Assembly (NCBI RefSeq): GCF_007828835.1
Contig: NZ_VIVL01000012.1
Span: 93,959 to 157,958, forward strand
Source of the DNA: Variovorax beijingensis
GTDB taxonomy: Bacteria; Pseudomonadota; Gammaproteobacteria; Burkholderiales; Burkholderiaceae_C
Length of the DNA stretch: 64,000 nt
Reading direction: 5' to 3'
The translations under genes and the position numbers were made by a program. This document shows positions 42,026-51,304 of the stretch, piece by piece; position 1 is the stretch's first letter; every line of letters begins with the position of its first letter. Under the pieces are notes generated by a model. That model made no database searches, had not been told where the DNA came from, and saw nothing but the letters and a program-made list of their open reading frames with translations.

Positions 42026-43141
42026 ATGCACTCGCGCCGCTTCCTCACATCCGCCTTGGCCTGCGCCTTGCCGTTCGCGCTGGCCGCCTGCGACGACAAG
42101 GCCCCGCCCGATCCGCGCACCCAGGCGCCGCTGGTGCGCGCCGCCACGGTCCAGGCCGCCGCGTCCGCATCGCGCTCGTTCACCGGCACCGTCGCCGCGC
42201 GGGTCCAAAGCGACCTGGGCTTCCGCGTCTCCGGAAAGGTGCTGGAGCGCCTGGTCGACGCGGGCCAGACGGTCAAGCGCGGCCAGGTGCTCATGCGCAT
42301 CGACCCGATCGACCTGAGGTTGGCCGCGCGTGCGCAGCAGGAGGCCGTCAGCGCCGCGCGGGCGCGTGCGAAGCAGGCCGGCGACGAGGAAGCGCGTTAC
42401 CGCGATCTGCGTGGGACCGGCGCCATTTCCGCCTCGGCGTACGACCAGGCCAAGGCGGCGGCGGATGCCGCGCAGGCCCAGCTCGCGGCAGCAGAAGCGC
42501 AATCGGAAGTCGCACGCAATTCGAATCGCTATTCGGAACTCGTTGCCGATGCGGACGGCACGGTGCTCGAAACGCTGGCCGAGCCCGGCCAGGTCGTCAG
42601 CGCCGGGCAGCCGGTGGTTCGCGTGGCGCAGGCCGGCCGCAGGGAGGCGGTGGTGCAACTGCCCGAGACGCTCCGCCCTGTCATCGGCTCCGCGGGGCAG
42701 GCCACGCTGTTCGGCAGGGAAGGCGTTGCCGTACCCGTCAAACTCAGGCAGCTCTCCGATGCGGCCGACAAGCTCACGCGCACCTTCGAGGCGCGCTACG
42801 TGCTTGAGGGCGAACTCGCCAACGCGCCGCTGGGCGCCACCGTGACGATCGACATCTCGGACGGCAAGCCGGCCCGGGCAGGAGGCGTCCAGGTGCCCAT
42901 CGGCGCCTTGTTCGATACGGGCAAGGCCACGGGCGTCTGGGTCATCGGCGGCGATCCGTCGACGGTGCGCTGGCAGCCGGTGGCCGTCGAGCGCCTCGAC
43001 GGCGAGCGTGCGCTGGTGGACGGGCAGCTCAAGCAGGGAGACCAGGTGGTCGCGCTTGGCGCACACCTGCTGCGCGAAGGCGAGAAGGTGCGTGTGGCGG
43101 CCTCGGCCGCGACCGCCGCAGTGGGCGGAGCCCGCCCATGA
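42026..43141 (+). CDS. RND efflux periplasmic adaptor (membrane fusion protein)
   Basis: A 371-residue lipoprotein with a signal peptide and lipobox (FALAAC). It has the barrel-sandwich halves (DLGFRVSGKVLERLVDAGQTVKRGQVLMRID and later ADGTVLETLAEPGQVVSAGQPVV), a helical hairpin between them (RAQQEAV... AEAQSEVARN) and beta-barrel and membrane-proximal domains. It links the RND pump to the outer-membrane channel. Its stop overlaps the pump start (ATGA). Confidence 0.93.
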   Translation: MHSRRFLTSALACALPFALAACDDKAPPDPRTQAPLVRAATVQAAASASRSFTGTVAARVQSDLGFRVSGKVLERLVDAGQTVKRGQVLMRIDPIDLRLAARAQQEAVSAARARAKQAGDEEARYRDLRGTGAISASAYDQAKAAADAAQAQLAAAEAQSEVARNSNRYSELVADADGTVLETLAEPGQVVSAGQPVVRVAQAGRREAVVQLPETLRPVIGSAGQATLFGREGVAVPVKLRQLSDAADKLTRTFEARYVLEGELANAPLGATVTIDISDGKPARAGGVQVPIGALFDTGKATGVWVIGGDPSTVRWQPVAVERLDGERALVDGQLKQGDQVVALGAHLLREGEKVRVAASAATAAVGGARP

Positions 43142-46100
43142 GCGAAGGCCGCTTCAACCTGTCGGCGCTGGCGGTACGCGAGCGATCCATCACGCTGTTC
43201 CTCATCGGCCTGATCTCGCTTGCGGGGCTGGTCGCGTTCTTCAAGCTCGGGCGCGCGGAAGATCCGGCCTTCACCGTGAAGGTGATGACGGTCATCACCG
43301 CCTGGCCCGGCGCCACGGCGCAGGAGATGCAGGACCAGGTCGCCGAAAAACTCGAGAAGCGCCTGCAGGAGCTGCGCTACTACGACCGCACCGAGACCTA
43401 CACGCGGCCCGGGCTGGCGTTCACGACGCTGACGCTGCTCGACAGCACGCCGCCGGCACAGGTGCAGGAACAGTTCTACCAGGCGCGCAAGAAGCTCGGC
43501 GACGAAGCGGGCAGCCTGCCGGCCGGCGTGATCGGGCCGATGATCAACGACGAATACGCGGACGTCACCTTTGCCCTGTTCGCGCTCAAGGCCAGGGGAG
43601 AAGCGCAGCGCGTGCTGGTGCGCGATGCCGAGACGCTGCGCCAGCGCCTCTTGCATGTCCCCGGCGTGAAGAAGGTCAACATCGCGGGTGAGCAGTCGGA
43701 GCGCATCTACGTCGAGTTCGCGCACGACCGGCTGGCCACCCTGGGCATCGGGCCGCAGGACGTGTTCGCGGCGCTCAACAGCCAGAACGCGCTGAGTCCG
43801 GCCGGCTCCGTGGAAACCCGCGGCCCGCAGGTCTTCATTCGGCTGGACGGCGCATTCGACACCCTGCAGAAGATCCGCGACACGCCCGTGGTCGCGCAGG
43901 GCCGCACCCTGAAGCTGTCGGACGTGGCCACGGTCAGGCGCGGCTACGAAGACCCCGCCACCTTCATGATCCGCAACGGCGGCGAGCCGGCGCTGCTGGT
44001 GGGCGTCGTGATGCGGGAGGGCTGGAACGGGCTCGACCTGGGCAAGGCGCTGGACGTGGAAGCCCGCGCCATCAACGCCGAGCTGCCGCTGGGCCTGAGC
44101 TTCGCCAAGGTCACCGACCAGTCGGTGAACATCAGTGCGTCGGTCGACGAATTCATGGTCAAGTTCTTCGCGGCCCTGCTGGTCGTCATGCTCGTGAGCT
44201 TCCTGAGCATGGGCTGGCGCGCGGGCCTGGTGGTGGCTGCCGCGGTGCCGCTGACGCTGGCCGTGGTGTTCGTGGTGATGGCCGCTACGGCCAAGAACTT
44301 CGACCGCATCACGCTCGGCTCGCTGATCCTCGCGCTCGGCCTGCTGGTGGACGACGCCATCATCGCCATCGAGATGATGGTGGTGAAGATCGAGGAGGGC
44401 TACAGCCATGTGGCCGCATCCGCCTATGCCTGGAGCCACACGGCGGCGCCGATGCTCTCGGGCACGCTGGTCACCGCCGTCGGCTTCATGCCCAACGGCT
44501 TCGCACCGTCGACCGCGGGCGAGTACACGAGCAACATGTTCTGGATCGTCGGCATTGCGCTGATCGCCTCCTGGGTGGTCGCCGTGGTGTTCACACCGTA
44601 CCTGGGCGTCAAGCTGCTGCCCAACTTCAAGAAGATCGAGGGCGGCCATGCCGCGATCTACGGCACGCCGCGCTACAACCGGCTGCGCGGCGTGCTGGCG
44701 CGCGTCATCGCGCGCAAGTGGCTGGTGGCGGGCGCGGTCGTCGGCCTCTTCGTGGTGTCGATCCTCGGCATGGGCGTGGTCAAGAAGCAGTTCTTTCCGA
44801 TCTCCGACCGCCCCGAGGTCCTGGTCGAAGTGCAGATGCCCTACGGCAGCGCGATCACCCAGACCAGCGATGCCACGGCCAAGATCGAGGCCTGGCTGTC
44901 GGCGCAGCGGGAGGCCCAGATCGTCACCTCCTACATCGGGCAGGGCGCGCCCCGCTTCTACTTCGCGATGGGCCCGGAACTGCCCGACCCGTCGTTCGCG
45001 AAGATCGTGGTACGCACCGCCAGCCAGGAGGAGCGCGAAGCGCTGAAGCACCGGTTGCGCGAGGCCGTCGCCGACGGCCTTGCGTCCGAGGCGCGGGTGC
45101 GCGTGACGCAGCTCGTGTTCGGGCCGTACTCGCCGTTTCCCGTGGCCTACCGCGTCAGCGGACCCGATGCGAACGAGCTGCGCAGGATCGCAGCCGAGGT
45201 GCGGCAGGTGATGGATGCCAGCCCGATGATGCGCACCGTCAACACCGATTGGGGCACCCGCACGCCCACGCTGCACTTCACCCTGAAGCAGGACCGCCTG
45301 CAGGCCGTGGGGCTGAGCTCCAGCGCGGTGGCGCAGCAACTGCAGTTCCTCCTGAGCGGCGCGCCGGTGACCACCGTGCGCGAGGACATCCGCACCGTGC
45401 AGGTGGTGGCCCGCTCGGCCGGCAGCACCCGGCTCGATCCCGCCAGGCTCGCGGACTTCACGCTCGCCGGTGCCGGCGGCCAGCGCATTCCGCTGTCGCA
45501 GGTCGGCGAGGTCGAGGTACGCATGGAAGAGCCCGTGATGCGGCGGCGCGACCGCATGCCCACGATCACGGTGCAGGGCGACATCGCCGAAGGGCTGCAG
45601 CCCCCCGACGTGTCGAAGGCGATCACCGCGAAGCTGCAGCCGCTGATGCAGAAGCTGCCGGCCGGCTACCGCATCGCCGAGGCCGGCTCCATCGAGGAAT
45701 CGGAGAAGGCAACCGCGGCGATGCTGCCGCTCTTCCCGATCATGCTGGCGGCCACGCTGCTCATCATCATCTTCCAGGTGCGCTCGATCTCCGCGATGGT
45801 CATGGTGTTCCTCACGAGCCCGCTCGGGCTGATCGGCGTGGTGCCGACCCTGCTGCTGTTCCAGCAGCCCTTCGGCATCAATGCGCTCGTCGGGCTCGTC
45901 GCGCTGTCGGGCATCCTGATGCGCAACACGCTGATCCTGCTCGGCCAGATCCACCACAACCAGCAGGAGGGGCTCGATCCGTTCCATGCGGTCGTCGAGG
46001 CGACCGTGCAGCGTGCGCGGCCCGTGATCCTCACGGCGCTGGCGGCGATCCTCGCGTTCATTCCGCTGACGCATTCGGTGTTCTGGGGCGCATTGGCGTA

Positions 46101-46215
46101 CACGCTGATCGGCGGTACTTTCGCGGGAACGATCCTCACGCTGGTGTTCCTGCCGGCGATGTATTCGATCTGGTTCAGGATCAAACCCGGCAACGCGACC
46201 CAACCCGCGCACTGA
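43138..46215 (+). CDS. RND efflux transporter, inner-membrane pump
   Basis: A 1025-residue transporter with the typical duplicated layout: TM1, large periplasmic loop, TM2-6, TM7, loop, TM8-12. The proton-relay Asp pair is in ILALGLLVDDAIIAIEMM (TM4, about residues 398-415). The N-terminus FNLSALAVRERSITLFLIGLISLAG and GRAEDPAFTVKVM match a subclass related to VexF/MexK-type pumps, distinct from AcrB proper. It exports hydrophobic toxicants by proton antiport. The cargo cannot be predicted. Confidence 0.94.
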   Translation: MSEGRFNLSALAVRERSITLFLIGLISLAGLVAFFKLGRAEDPAFTVKVMTVITAWPGATAQEMQDQVAEKLEKRLQELRYYDRTETYTRPGLAFTTLTLLDSTPPAQVQEQFYQARKKLGDEAGSLPAGVIGPMINDEYADVTFALFALKARGEAQRVLVRDAETLRQRLLHVPGVKKVNIAGEQSERIYVEFAHDRLATLGIGPQDVFAALNSQNALSPAGSVETRGPQVFIRLDGAFDTLQKIRDTPVVAQGRTLKLSDVATVRRGYEDPATFMIRNGGEPALLVGVVMREGWNGLDLGKALDVEARAINAELPLGLSFAKVTDQSVNISASVDEFMVKFFAALLVVMLVSFLSMGWRAGLVVAAAVPLTLAVVFVVMAATAKNFDRITLGSLILALGLLVDDAIIAIEMMVVKIEEGYSHVAASAYAWSHTAAPMLSGTLVTAVGFMPNGFAPSTAGEYTSNMFWIVGIALIASWVVAVVFTPYLGVKLLPNFKKIEGGHAAIYGTPRYNRLRGVLARVIARKWLVAGAVVGLFVVSILGMGVVKKQFFPISDRPEVLVEVQMPYGSAITQTSDATAKIEAWLSAQREAQIVTSYIGQGAPRFYFAMGPELPDPSFAKIVVRTASQEEREALKHRLREAVADGLASEARVRVTQLVFGPYSPFPVAYRVSGPDANELRRIAAEVRQVMDASPMMRTVNTDWGTRTPTLHFTLKQDRLQAVGLSSSAVAQQLQFLLSGAPVTTVREDIRTVQVVARSAGSTRLDPARLADFTLAGAGGQRIPLSQVGEVEVRMEEPVMRRRDRMPTITVQGDIAEGLQPPDVSKAITAKLQPLMQKLPAGYRIAEAGSIEESEKATAAMLPLFPIMLAATLLIIIFQVRSISAMVMVFLTSPLGLIGVVPTLLLFQQPFGINALVGLVALSGILMRNTLILLGQIHHNQQEGLDPFHAVVEATVQRARPVILTALAAILAFIPLTHSVFWGALAYTLIGGTFAGTILTLVFLPAMYSIWFRIKPGNATQPAH

Positions 46216-46254
46216 CGCGCCTCATCACCATCCATCAAGATCGAAGGAATTGCC

Positions 46255-47067
46255 ATGTCGAGTTCATCAGTCGTTGTCGTGACGGGCGCGTCCTCGGGCA
46301 TCGGGCGCGCCGCTGCGGAAATGTTCGTGGCGCGGGGCTGCCGGGTGTTCGGCACCGCGCGCGACCTGCGCAAGGCACCTGCGCTGCCCGGTGTCGAGTT
46401 CGTCGAGATGGACGTTCGCGAAGAGGGCTCGGTCCAGGCAGGCATCGAATCCATCATCGAGCGGGCCATGCGCATCGACGTGCTGGTCAACAACGCGGGA
46501 ATGATGATGATCGGCGCGGTCGAGGAAACCGCGACGGCCGAGGCCGCGGAACTGTTCGACACCAACGTCTTCGGCCTGCTTCGCACGACGCGCGCCGTGC
46601 TGCCGTACATGCGCCAGCAGCGCCGCGGGCGGATCGTCAACGTGAGTTCGGTGCTCGGCGTGCTTCCGGCCCCGTACATGGGGCTCTATGCGGCCACCAA
46701 GCACGCGGTGGAAGGGCTGTCGGAATCGCTGGACCACGAGGTGCGCCAGTTCGGCATTCGCGCGACGCTGGTGCAGCCGGCCTTCACGCGGACCAACCTC
46801 GATGCCAACGCACCGCGTGCCAAGGCACGGATCGCGGACTATGACCGCGAACGCGACCAGGTGGCGCTCTCCGTGGCCGACAGCGTCGGCGGTGCGCCCG
46901 GGCCGCACGGCGTGGCGAGCACCATCGTCGAGGCGGCGCTCGGCCCGTGGCGCATGCGCTGCACGCCGCCGGGGGAGGCGTCCTTGCTGACGAAGCTGCG
47001 CCGCTTCATGCCTGCGGGACCGGTGGACGCGAGCCTGAGAAAAAAACTCGGACTCGGTTCCTTCTGA
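46255..47067 (+). CDS. SDR-family oxidoreductase
   Basis: A 270-residue short-chain dehydrogenase. TGASSGIGRA, NNAGMMMIGAVEE, the Ser in NVSSVLGVL and YAATKHAVEGLSESL are intact. It resembles the retinol-dehydrogenase/17-beta-HSD-like classical SDRs. It is 39 bp after the pump gene and 34 bp before a LysR gene, so it might be co-transcribed with the efflux genes, perhaps modifying the exported compound. Confidence 0.88.
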   Translation: MSSSSVVVVTGASSGIGRAAAEMFVARGCRVFGTARDLRKAPALPGVEFVEMDVREEGSVQAGIESIIERAMRIDVLVNNAGMMMIGAVEETATAEAAELFDTNVFGLLRTTRAVLPYMRQQRRGRIVNVSSVLGVLPAPYMGLYAATKHAVEGLSESLDHEVRQFGIRATLVQPAFTRTNLDANAPRAKARIADYDRERDQVALSVADSVGGAPGPHGVASTIVEAALGPWRMRCTPPGEASLLTKLRRFMPAGPVDASLRKKLGLGSF

Positions 47068-47101
47068 GCGCGCGCCCCGTCCGGCAGCGAAGGAGAACAT
47101 C

Positions 47102-48031
47102 ATGGACAGCCTGGATCTCCTGCGCACCTTCAGCGAGGTGGCCTCTTCAGGAAGCTTCTCCCGCACTGCCAAGCATCTCGCGCTGTCGCGGGGGACCGTC
47201 AGCAAGTACATCGCGGCCCTCGAGCACCGCTTCGGCGTGCGGCTGCTGAACCGGACCAACCGCGCCGTCAGCCTCACGGACGCAGGCCTCCTGCTGCTCG
47301 ACAGGAGCAGGCCGATACTGGAACTGGCCGACGTGACGCGCGCCGAACTGCAGGACCGCGCGCGCATCCCGAGCGGGCGCCTGCGCATCTCGGCACCGCA
47401 CGGCATGGACCTGACGCAGCTGCCGGCACTGATCAACGACTTCCTCGGCCACTATCCGGAGGTCAGCATCAGCCTCGTGCTCTCGAACCGCCTGGTCGAC
47501 CTCTCGGAGGAGGGGGTGGACATCGCGCTTCGCTTCGGCCCCTCGGCCAACGAGAACCTGATCGTTCGAAAACTGGTGCCGATGGCGCTCAGCGTCTGCG
47601 CCGCGCCCATGTACTGGCGCAAGCACGGCGTGCCTGTCCATCCCGCCGAGCTTGCGCACCACACCGCGTTGATCAGCACCCAGCTCCATCCGCTGCCGAA
47701 GTGGCGCTTCGAAGCCGACCGCCAGCCGATCGAGGTGGCGGTCCGCGGCAGGCTGGACGCAACGGAAACCGGCCCGCTGATCCAGGCGGCGCTTCTGGGC
47801 GCAGGCGTGGTCTACCTGCCGTCGGTGATGCTCGAGCCCTACATCGAGAGCGGGCGGCTGGTGCCCGTGCTGTCCACATTCGTTCGCAGCGACATGTGGC
47901 TGTCGGCTGTCTATCTGCAACGCCGGCACAGCACCGCGGTGCAGCGTGCATTCCTGGATTTCCTGGCGGTGCGGCTCAAGCCTGCAGGCAAGGAGGGCAG
48001 GACGGACCGTTCAGATCCGCCGCGCCCTTGA
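47102..48031 (+). CDS. LysR-family regulator
   Basis: A 309-residue LysR protein: HTH SFSRTAKHLALSRGTVSKYIAALEHRFGVRLLNRT (about 18-53) and the effector domain with SGRLRISAPHGMDLTQLPALI, DLSEEGVDIALRFG and ALLGAGVVYLPSVMLEPY. This is the CrgA/DhaR-like subgroup often found beside the SDRs it controls. AAGGAG precedes the ATG. It probably regulates the SDR and perhaps itself. Confidence 0.9.
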   Translation: MDSLDLLRTFSEVASSGSFSRTAKHLALSRGTVSKYIAALEHRFGVRLLNRTNRAVSLTDAGLLLLDRSRPILELADVTRAELQDRARIPSGRLRISAPHGMDLTQLPALINDFLGHYPEVSISLVLSNRLVDLSEEGVDIALRFGPSANENLIVRKLVPMALSVCAAPMYWRKHGVPVHPAELAHHTALISTQLHPLPKWRFEADRQPIEVAVRGRLDATETGPLIQAALLGAGVVYLPSVMLEPYIESGRLVPVLSTFVRSDMWLSAVYLQRRHSTAVQRAFLDFLAVRLKPAGKEGRTDRSDPPRP

Positions 48032-48114
48032 GCGCGAGTTCAGGCGTGACCAGCAGCTGCTCACGATGGATCGCCTGATGGTTCGATTCGGTGCGTCAAA
48101 GGGCCTGCCGGGCT

Positions 48115-49023
48115 TCACGGATCCGCATGGCTGTTCAGCCACGCTGCAACCGCTGCGGCGCTGCGGAAGTCGTCGCAGGCGCGCGCGGGAACGCCGGGAT
48201 GGCGCTGGTTCCACATGCGCGAGAGCGCCTGGCCCGGCCCGACCTCCAGCACGCAGTGCACCTGCCGCGCCATGATGTTTTCCATGCATTCGTCCCAGCG
48301 GACCGTCTGTGCAATCTGGGCGGCCAACGCCGCGCGGGCAGACCCCGCATCGCGGACGCGGTCCCCTGCATTGCTGAACAGCACGACGCGGGGCGCCTGG
48401 AACGGCACCTGCGCCAGCGCCAGTGAAAAGCTCACCGCCGCTTCGCGCATCCAGGGCGTGTGGGACGCAACGCTGACCCGCAGGCGCGTGCACTGCGCAC
48501 CGGCGGCCAGGGCGATGCGCTCGGCATCGTCCAATGCAGCAATCGGGCCGCCGAGGACCACGCTGGCGCTGCCGTTGCGAATCGCGAGTTCGAGCCCCGC
48601 GCCGATGCGCAATTGCTCCAGCTTCTGCCCGGGCAACCCGCTGACGGCCAGGAGGCCGCCGGGCGCACGGGCGGCGCAGCGGTCCATGGCCTCGGCCCGC
48701 AGTGGCGCGAGTGCTGCGGCCGCGCCCGCATCGATCACGCCGGCCCCGCTGAAGGCCGCCAGTTCGCCGACGCTGTAACCGGCGACCGCGGCGGGCGGCG
48801 GAACCATGGGCGCGAGTTGTGCCCAGGCCGCCAGGGCAAGGCCGGTCAACAGCGTCTGCGCGTTGTCGTTGCGTTCGGCCCAGTGCGGGTCTGCGAGGGC
48901 GCGGCGCCAGTCGGCGACCCCCAGCCGCACGCACATGCCGTACACGAGTGCATCGTCCGCGAGCCAGGGCAGCATCGCGGGATGCTGGGTGCCCTGGCCG
49001 GAGAAAAGCAGCGCGAAGCTCAT
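48115..49023 (-). CDS. mdcH: Malonate decarboxylase malonyl-CoA:ACP transacylase (MdcH)
   Basis: A 302-residue FabD-like transferase. The nucleophile is Ser84 in AGYSVGELAAFSG, the second active-site residue is in VASHTPWM, and GQGTQHPAM is near the start. It loads malonyl onto the phosphoribosyl-dephospho-CoA arm of MdcC to start the catalytic cycle. It is the last gene of the mdc operon, overlapping mdcB by ATGA. Confidence 0.92.
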   Translation of the reverse strand: MSFALLFSGQGTQHPAMLPWLADDALVYGMCVRLGVADWRRALADPHWAERNDNAQTLLTGLALAAWAQLAPMVPPPAAVAGYSVGELAAFSGAGVIDAGAAAALAPLRAEAMDRCAARAPGGLLAVSGLPGQKLEQLRIGAGLELAIRNGSASVVLGGPIAALDDAERIALAAGAQCTRLRVSVASHTPWMREAAVSFSLALAQVPFQAPRVVLFSNAGDRVRDAGSARAALAAQIAQTVRWDECMENIMARQVHCVLEVGPGQALSRMWNQRHPGVPARACDDFRSAAAVAAWLNSHADP

Positions 49024-49883
49024 GGGCCTGGGCACACGCGCTGGAGCCAGCAGGCGGCGGCCAGCGTGTCTGCCGCGCCGCCGGGCGACAAGCGCTGCCG
49101 CACGAAATCGTCTGCGATGGCCTGCGCCTCCTGGAGCCCTTCGGGCCGCGCGATGCCGCCTCGATCGAGAAAGCCTTGCGCTGCGTGCCGGGCGTCGCGC
49201 AAACCGGCCAGGCCGCCGCGGTGCGCGAGATTGCTGTCGTCCAGCACGGCGATGATGTGGAACAAGGTATCGAGCCGGGCCAGGCGGGGCGCGAGGCCCC
49301 GGGCCAATGCCTTCCTCAGTGCCGGAAGCGCCGTCTCGAACAGCACCGGAAACGCCAGGGCCGCCTCTTCGGATGCGCTGCGCAGGCCGTGGCGCCGTGC
49401 AGCGATGCCGCCGGGGAGGGCGGACGGCCGTTGGCTCCGCCTGGCGAGTGCGTCGCCCCAGTGCCGGCGCAGCGCATCGCGCAGCGCTGCCGGGTGCAGT
49501 GGACCGTCTTGCTCGCGCAGTGCCGCGCCCGCCGCCGCGCACAGCAGGCCGAGCATGAAGATCGCGCCGCGATGCGTGTTGATGCCGCCGGTGGCAGCCA
49601 GCATGCGCGCCTCGGCCGCAATGCCATGCTGCTCCAGCACGGCGAAATCCGCACCGGCCGACCCGGCCTCGGCGATCCGGACGAAGTAGCCGCGCAGCGA
49701 GAACAGGCTGCGCATGAAGGTGTGCGCGTCCATGTCGTCGTGGCTGCCGCTGTCGATCAGCGTGACCAGGCCGGGCTTGGGCGACAGCGACAGTTCGTCG
49801 TACAGCGCGAGCGTGGCGGCGCGACCGATCGCTGTCAGTGTCGGCCGTGACTCCGGGGCCAGCGAGAGCGCGGCGTTCCTCAT
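49020..49883 (-). CDS. mdcB: Triphosphoribosyl-dephospho-CoA synthase (MdcB)
   Basis: A 287-residue CitG/MdcB-family enzyme. LSLSPKPGLVTLIDSGSHDDMDAHTFMRS and GINTHRGAIFMLGL are the family's nucleotide-binding segments, and VLDDSNLAHRGGLAGL closes it. It makes the prosthetic-group precursor for MdcC from dephospho-CoA and ATP. The ATG at 49883 overlaps the mdcG stop. Confidence 0.92.
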   Translation of the reverse strand: MRNAALSLAPESRPTLTAIGRAATLALYDELSLSPKPGLVTLIDSGSHDDMDAHTFMRSLFSLRGYFVRIAEAGSAGADFAVLEQHGIAAEARMLAATGGINTHRGAIFMLGLLCAAAGAALREQDGPLHPAALRDALRRHWGDALARRSQRPSALPGGIAARRHGLRSASEEAALAFPVLFETALPALRKALARGLAPRLARLDTLFHIIAVLDDSNLAHRGGLAGLRDARHAAQGFLDRGGIARPEGLQEAQAIADDFVRQRLSPGGAADTLAAACWLQRVCPGP

Positions 49884-50572
49884 GCGACCGGCTCCATGAT
49901 CTCGGCTTGCCCGCACCAAGTGGTATCCCGCTGAAGGCACACGCCGTCCAGGCGCTTGACCATCACCGCCCGCGCACGTCCGGCGCGCCACTCGCGCCAT
50001 TCACGCCAAGCCACGGCCGCGCCGTCCGCGAACATGAGCTCGCCATCCAGCCGGGGCCGTTCCGCCTCGAAGGACCCGAGCGCACGAACCACGGCATCCG
50101 CATGTGCCGCGTCGTCGATGGGGATCGACAGGTCGAGATCGGAATCGTCCCGTACGTGATCGAGACCGCTGATCGCCTGCCAGCCGAAGCTGCCGAACAC
50201 GCGAGCGGTCGCATGGCTTGCGTCGAGCCTGCCGAGCAGTTCACGCACTGCGCCACGCGCCGGCGGGGGCAGCAGCTTCTGCATGTCGTCGAGCCGCGGG
50301 AATTCGCCGAGGCCGTGCACCGCGGCGTGCGGCACCTGCAGCGCAATCCGGCGCCTGTCCCAGCGCGCAGGCGCAGGCAAGCCGAGCGCGATCCATCCAT
50401 CGGCCGTGGCGTCCGCCGGCTGGCGCGTCACGACCAGCGGCAGTTGATGCGAAGCCCAATGCGCGAGGCAGTCGCGCGCCTGCGCATCCCACGGCCGGCC
50501 GAGCACGGCGGCCCATCCGCTCGTGGAGAGCCTGGCGAGCTGGTGGCGGCGCAGCGGAACCATGGCGGTCAT
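49880..50572 (-). CDS. mdcG: Malonate decarboxylase holo-ACP synthase (MdcG)
   Basis: A 230-residue nucleotidyltransferase. ARVFGSFGWQAISGL and the acidic DDSDLDLSIPI carry the nucleotidyltransferase Asp pair. It attaches the phosphoribosyl-dephospho-CoA group to Ser of MdcC. The start is either ATG 50572 or 50563; both are poor in ribosome-binding signal, so translation may be coupled to mdcE. Confidence 0.88.
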   Translation of the reverse strand: MTAMVPLRRHQLARLSTSGWAAVLGRPWDAQARDCLAHWASHQLPLVVTRQPADATADGWIALGLPAPARWDRRRIALQVPHAAVHGLGEFPRLDDMQKLLPPPARGAVRELLGRLDASHATARVFGSFGWQAISGLDHVRDDSDLDLSIPIDDAAHADAVVRALGSFEAERPRLDGELMFADGAAVAWREWREWRAGRARAVMVKRLDGVCLQRDTTWCGQAEIMEPVA

Positions 50573-50588
50573 CACATTCAGGCGGAAT

Positions 50589-51290
50589 TCAAGCGGCGTC
50601 CAGCACGCGCTGCACGACCGAGGCGGCGAGCCGGCGGCCACCCCGTTCGGCGCCGTCCCGTGCGCGCTGGTCCTCGGTCGGCGCGTGGGCCAGCGCCTCG
50701 CGCAGGCAGGCCTGCAGGTCACCTTTCCAGAGCGAACGCACGCCGCCCATCGCCACGTAGTTCTGCACGCCGGGTGCGAACACCGGGTTGGACTGGGACA
50801 GCGCCGTGAGCTTCTCTTCGGGCAATTTGGTCACGCGCGCCATCGCGGGGATGCGCATCACGCGGATCTCGGCGTCGGGCAGCGCATAGCAGGCGTCGGC
50901 GATCAACCCCGAGGTGATGAAGCCGCCGGACAGCGCCTGGTCGTACACCAGGCCGAGCACGCGGTGGCCGCGGCGCCGCGCCAGGTCGATGCTGGCGCCC
51001 AGGTGCGCCATCGCCCGGTTGATGCCGAGCAGTTCGTCGCGCCGGCGCAATTGCTGGCCCTGGGTGTCGATCAACAGCAGGATCGGCCGGCCCGGATGCC
51101 GTGCGATGGTGTCGAGCACCACGCGGGCCTGCGCCAGCGCGAGCCGGACACCGATTGGCGCGTGGTTGGTGGTGCCAATCACCGCCACCGGCTCACCGTC
51201 GAAGATGACTTCGCCTTGCAGAAAATCTTCGTCTTCGCGCATGCCGTGGTAGGGGCCGAAGAGCTGGGTGACCAGAGAACTCCATTGCAT
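50589..51290 (-). CDS. mdcE: Malonate decarboxylase gamma subunit (MdcE)
   Basis: A 233-residue crotonase-fold subunit. Its opening MQWSSLVTQLFGPYHGMRED, GGFITSGLIADACYALPDAEI and PVFAPGVQNYVAMGGV fit MdcE. With MdcD it forms the malonyl-S-ACP decarboxylase. GAGGAG precedes the ATG. Upstream in-frame sequence is the mdcD tail in another frame, so the longer reading is rejected. Confidence 0.9.
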   Translation of the reverse strand: MQWSSLVTQLFGPYHGMREDEDFLQGEVIFDGEPVAVIGTTNHAPIGVRLALAQARVVLDTIARHPGRPILLLIDTQGQQLRRRDELLGINRAMAHLGASIDLARRRGHRVLGLVYDQALSGGFITSGLIADACYALPDAEIRVMRIPAMARVTKLPEEKLTALSQSNPVFAPGVQNYVAMGGVRSLWKGDLQACLREALAHAPTEDQRARDGAERGGRRLAASVVQRVLDAA

Positions 51291-51304
51291 GTGATGCTCC
51301 TCGT

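Noticed and set aside
42796..46212. 1138-codon minus-strand ORF
   Set aside because: Antisense to the RND pump; composed of His/Arg/Asp/Gln-rich sequence typical of reverse readings of GC-rich genes, with no recognisable domain.
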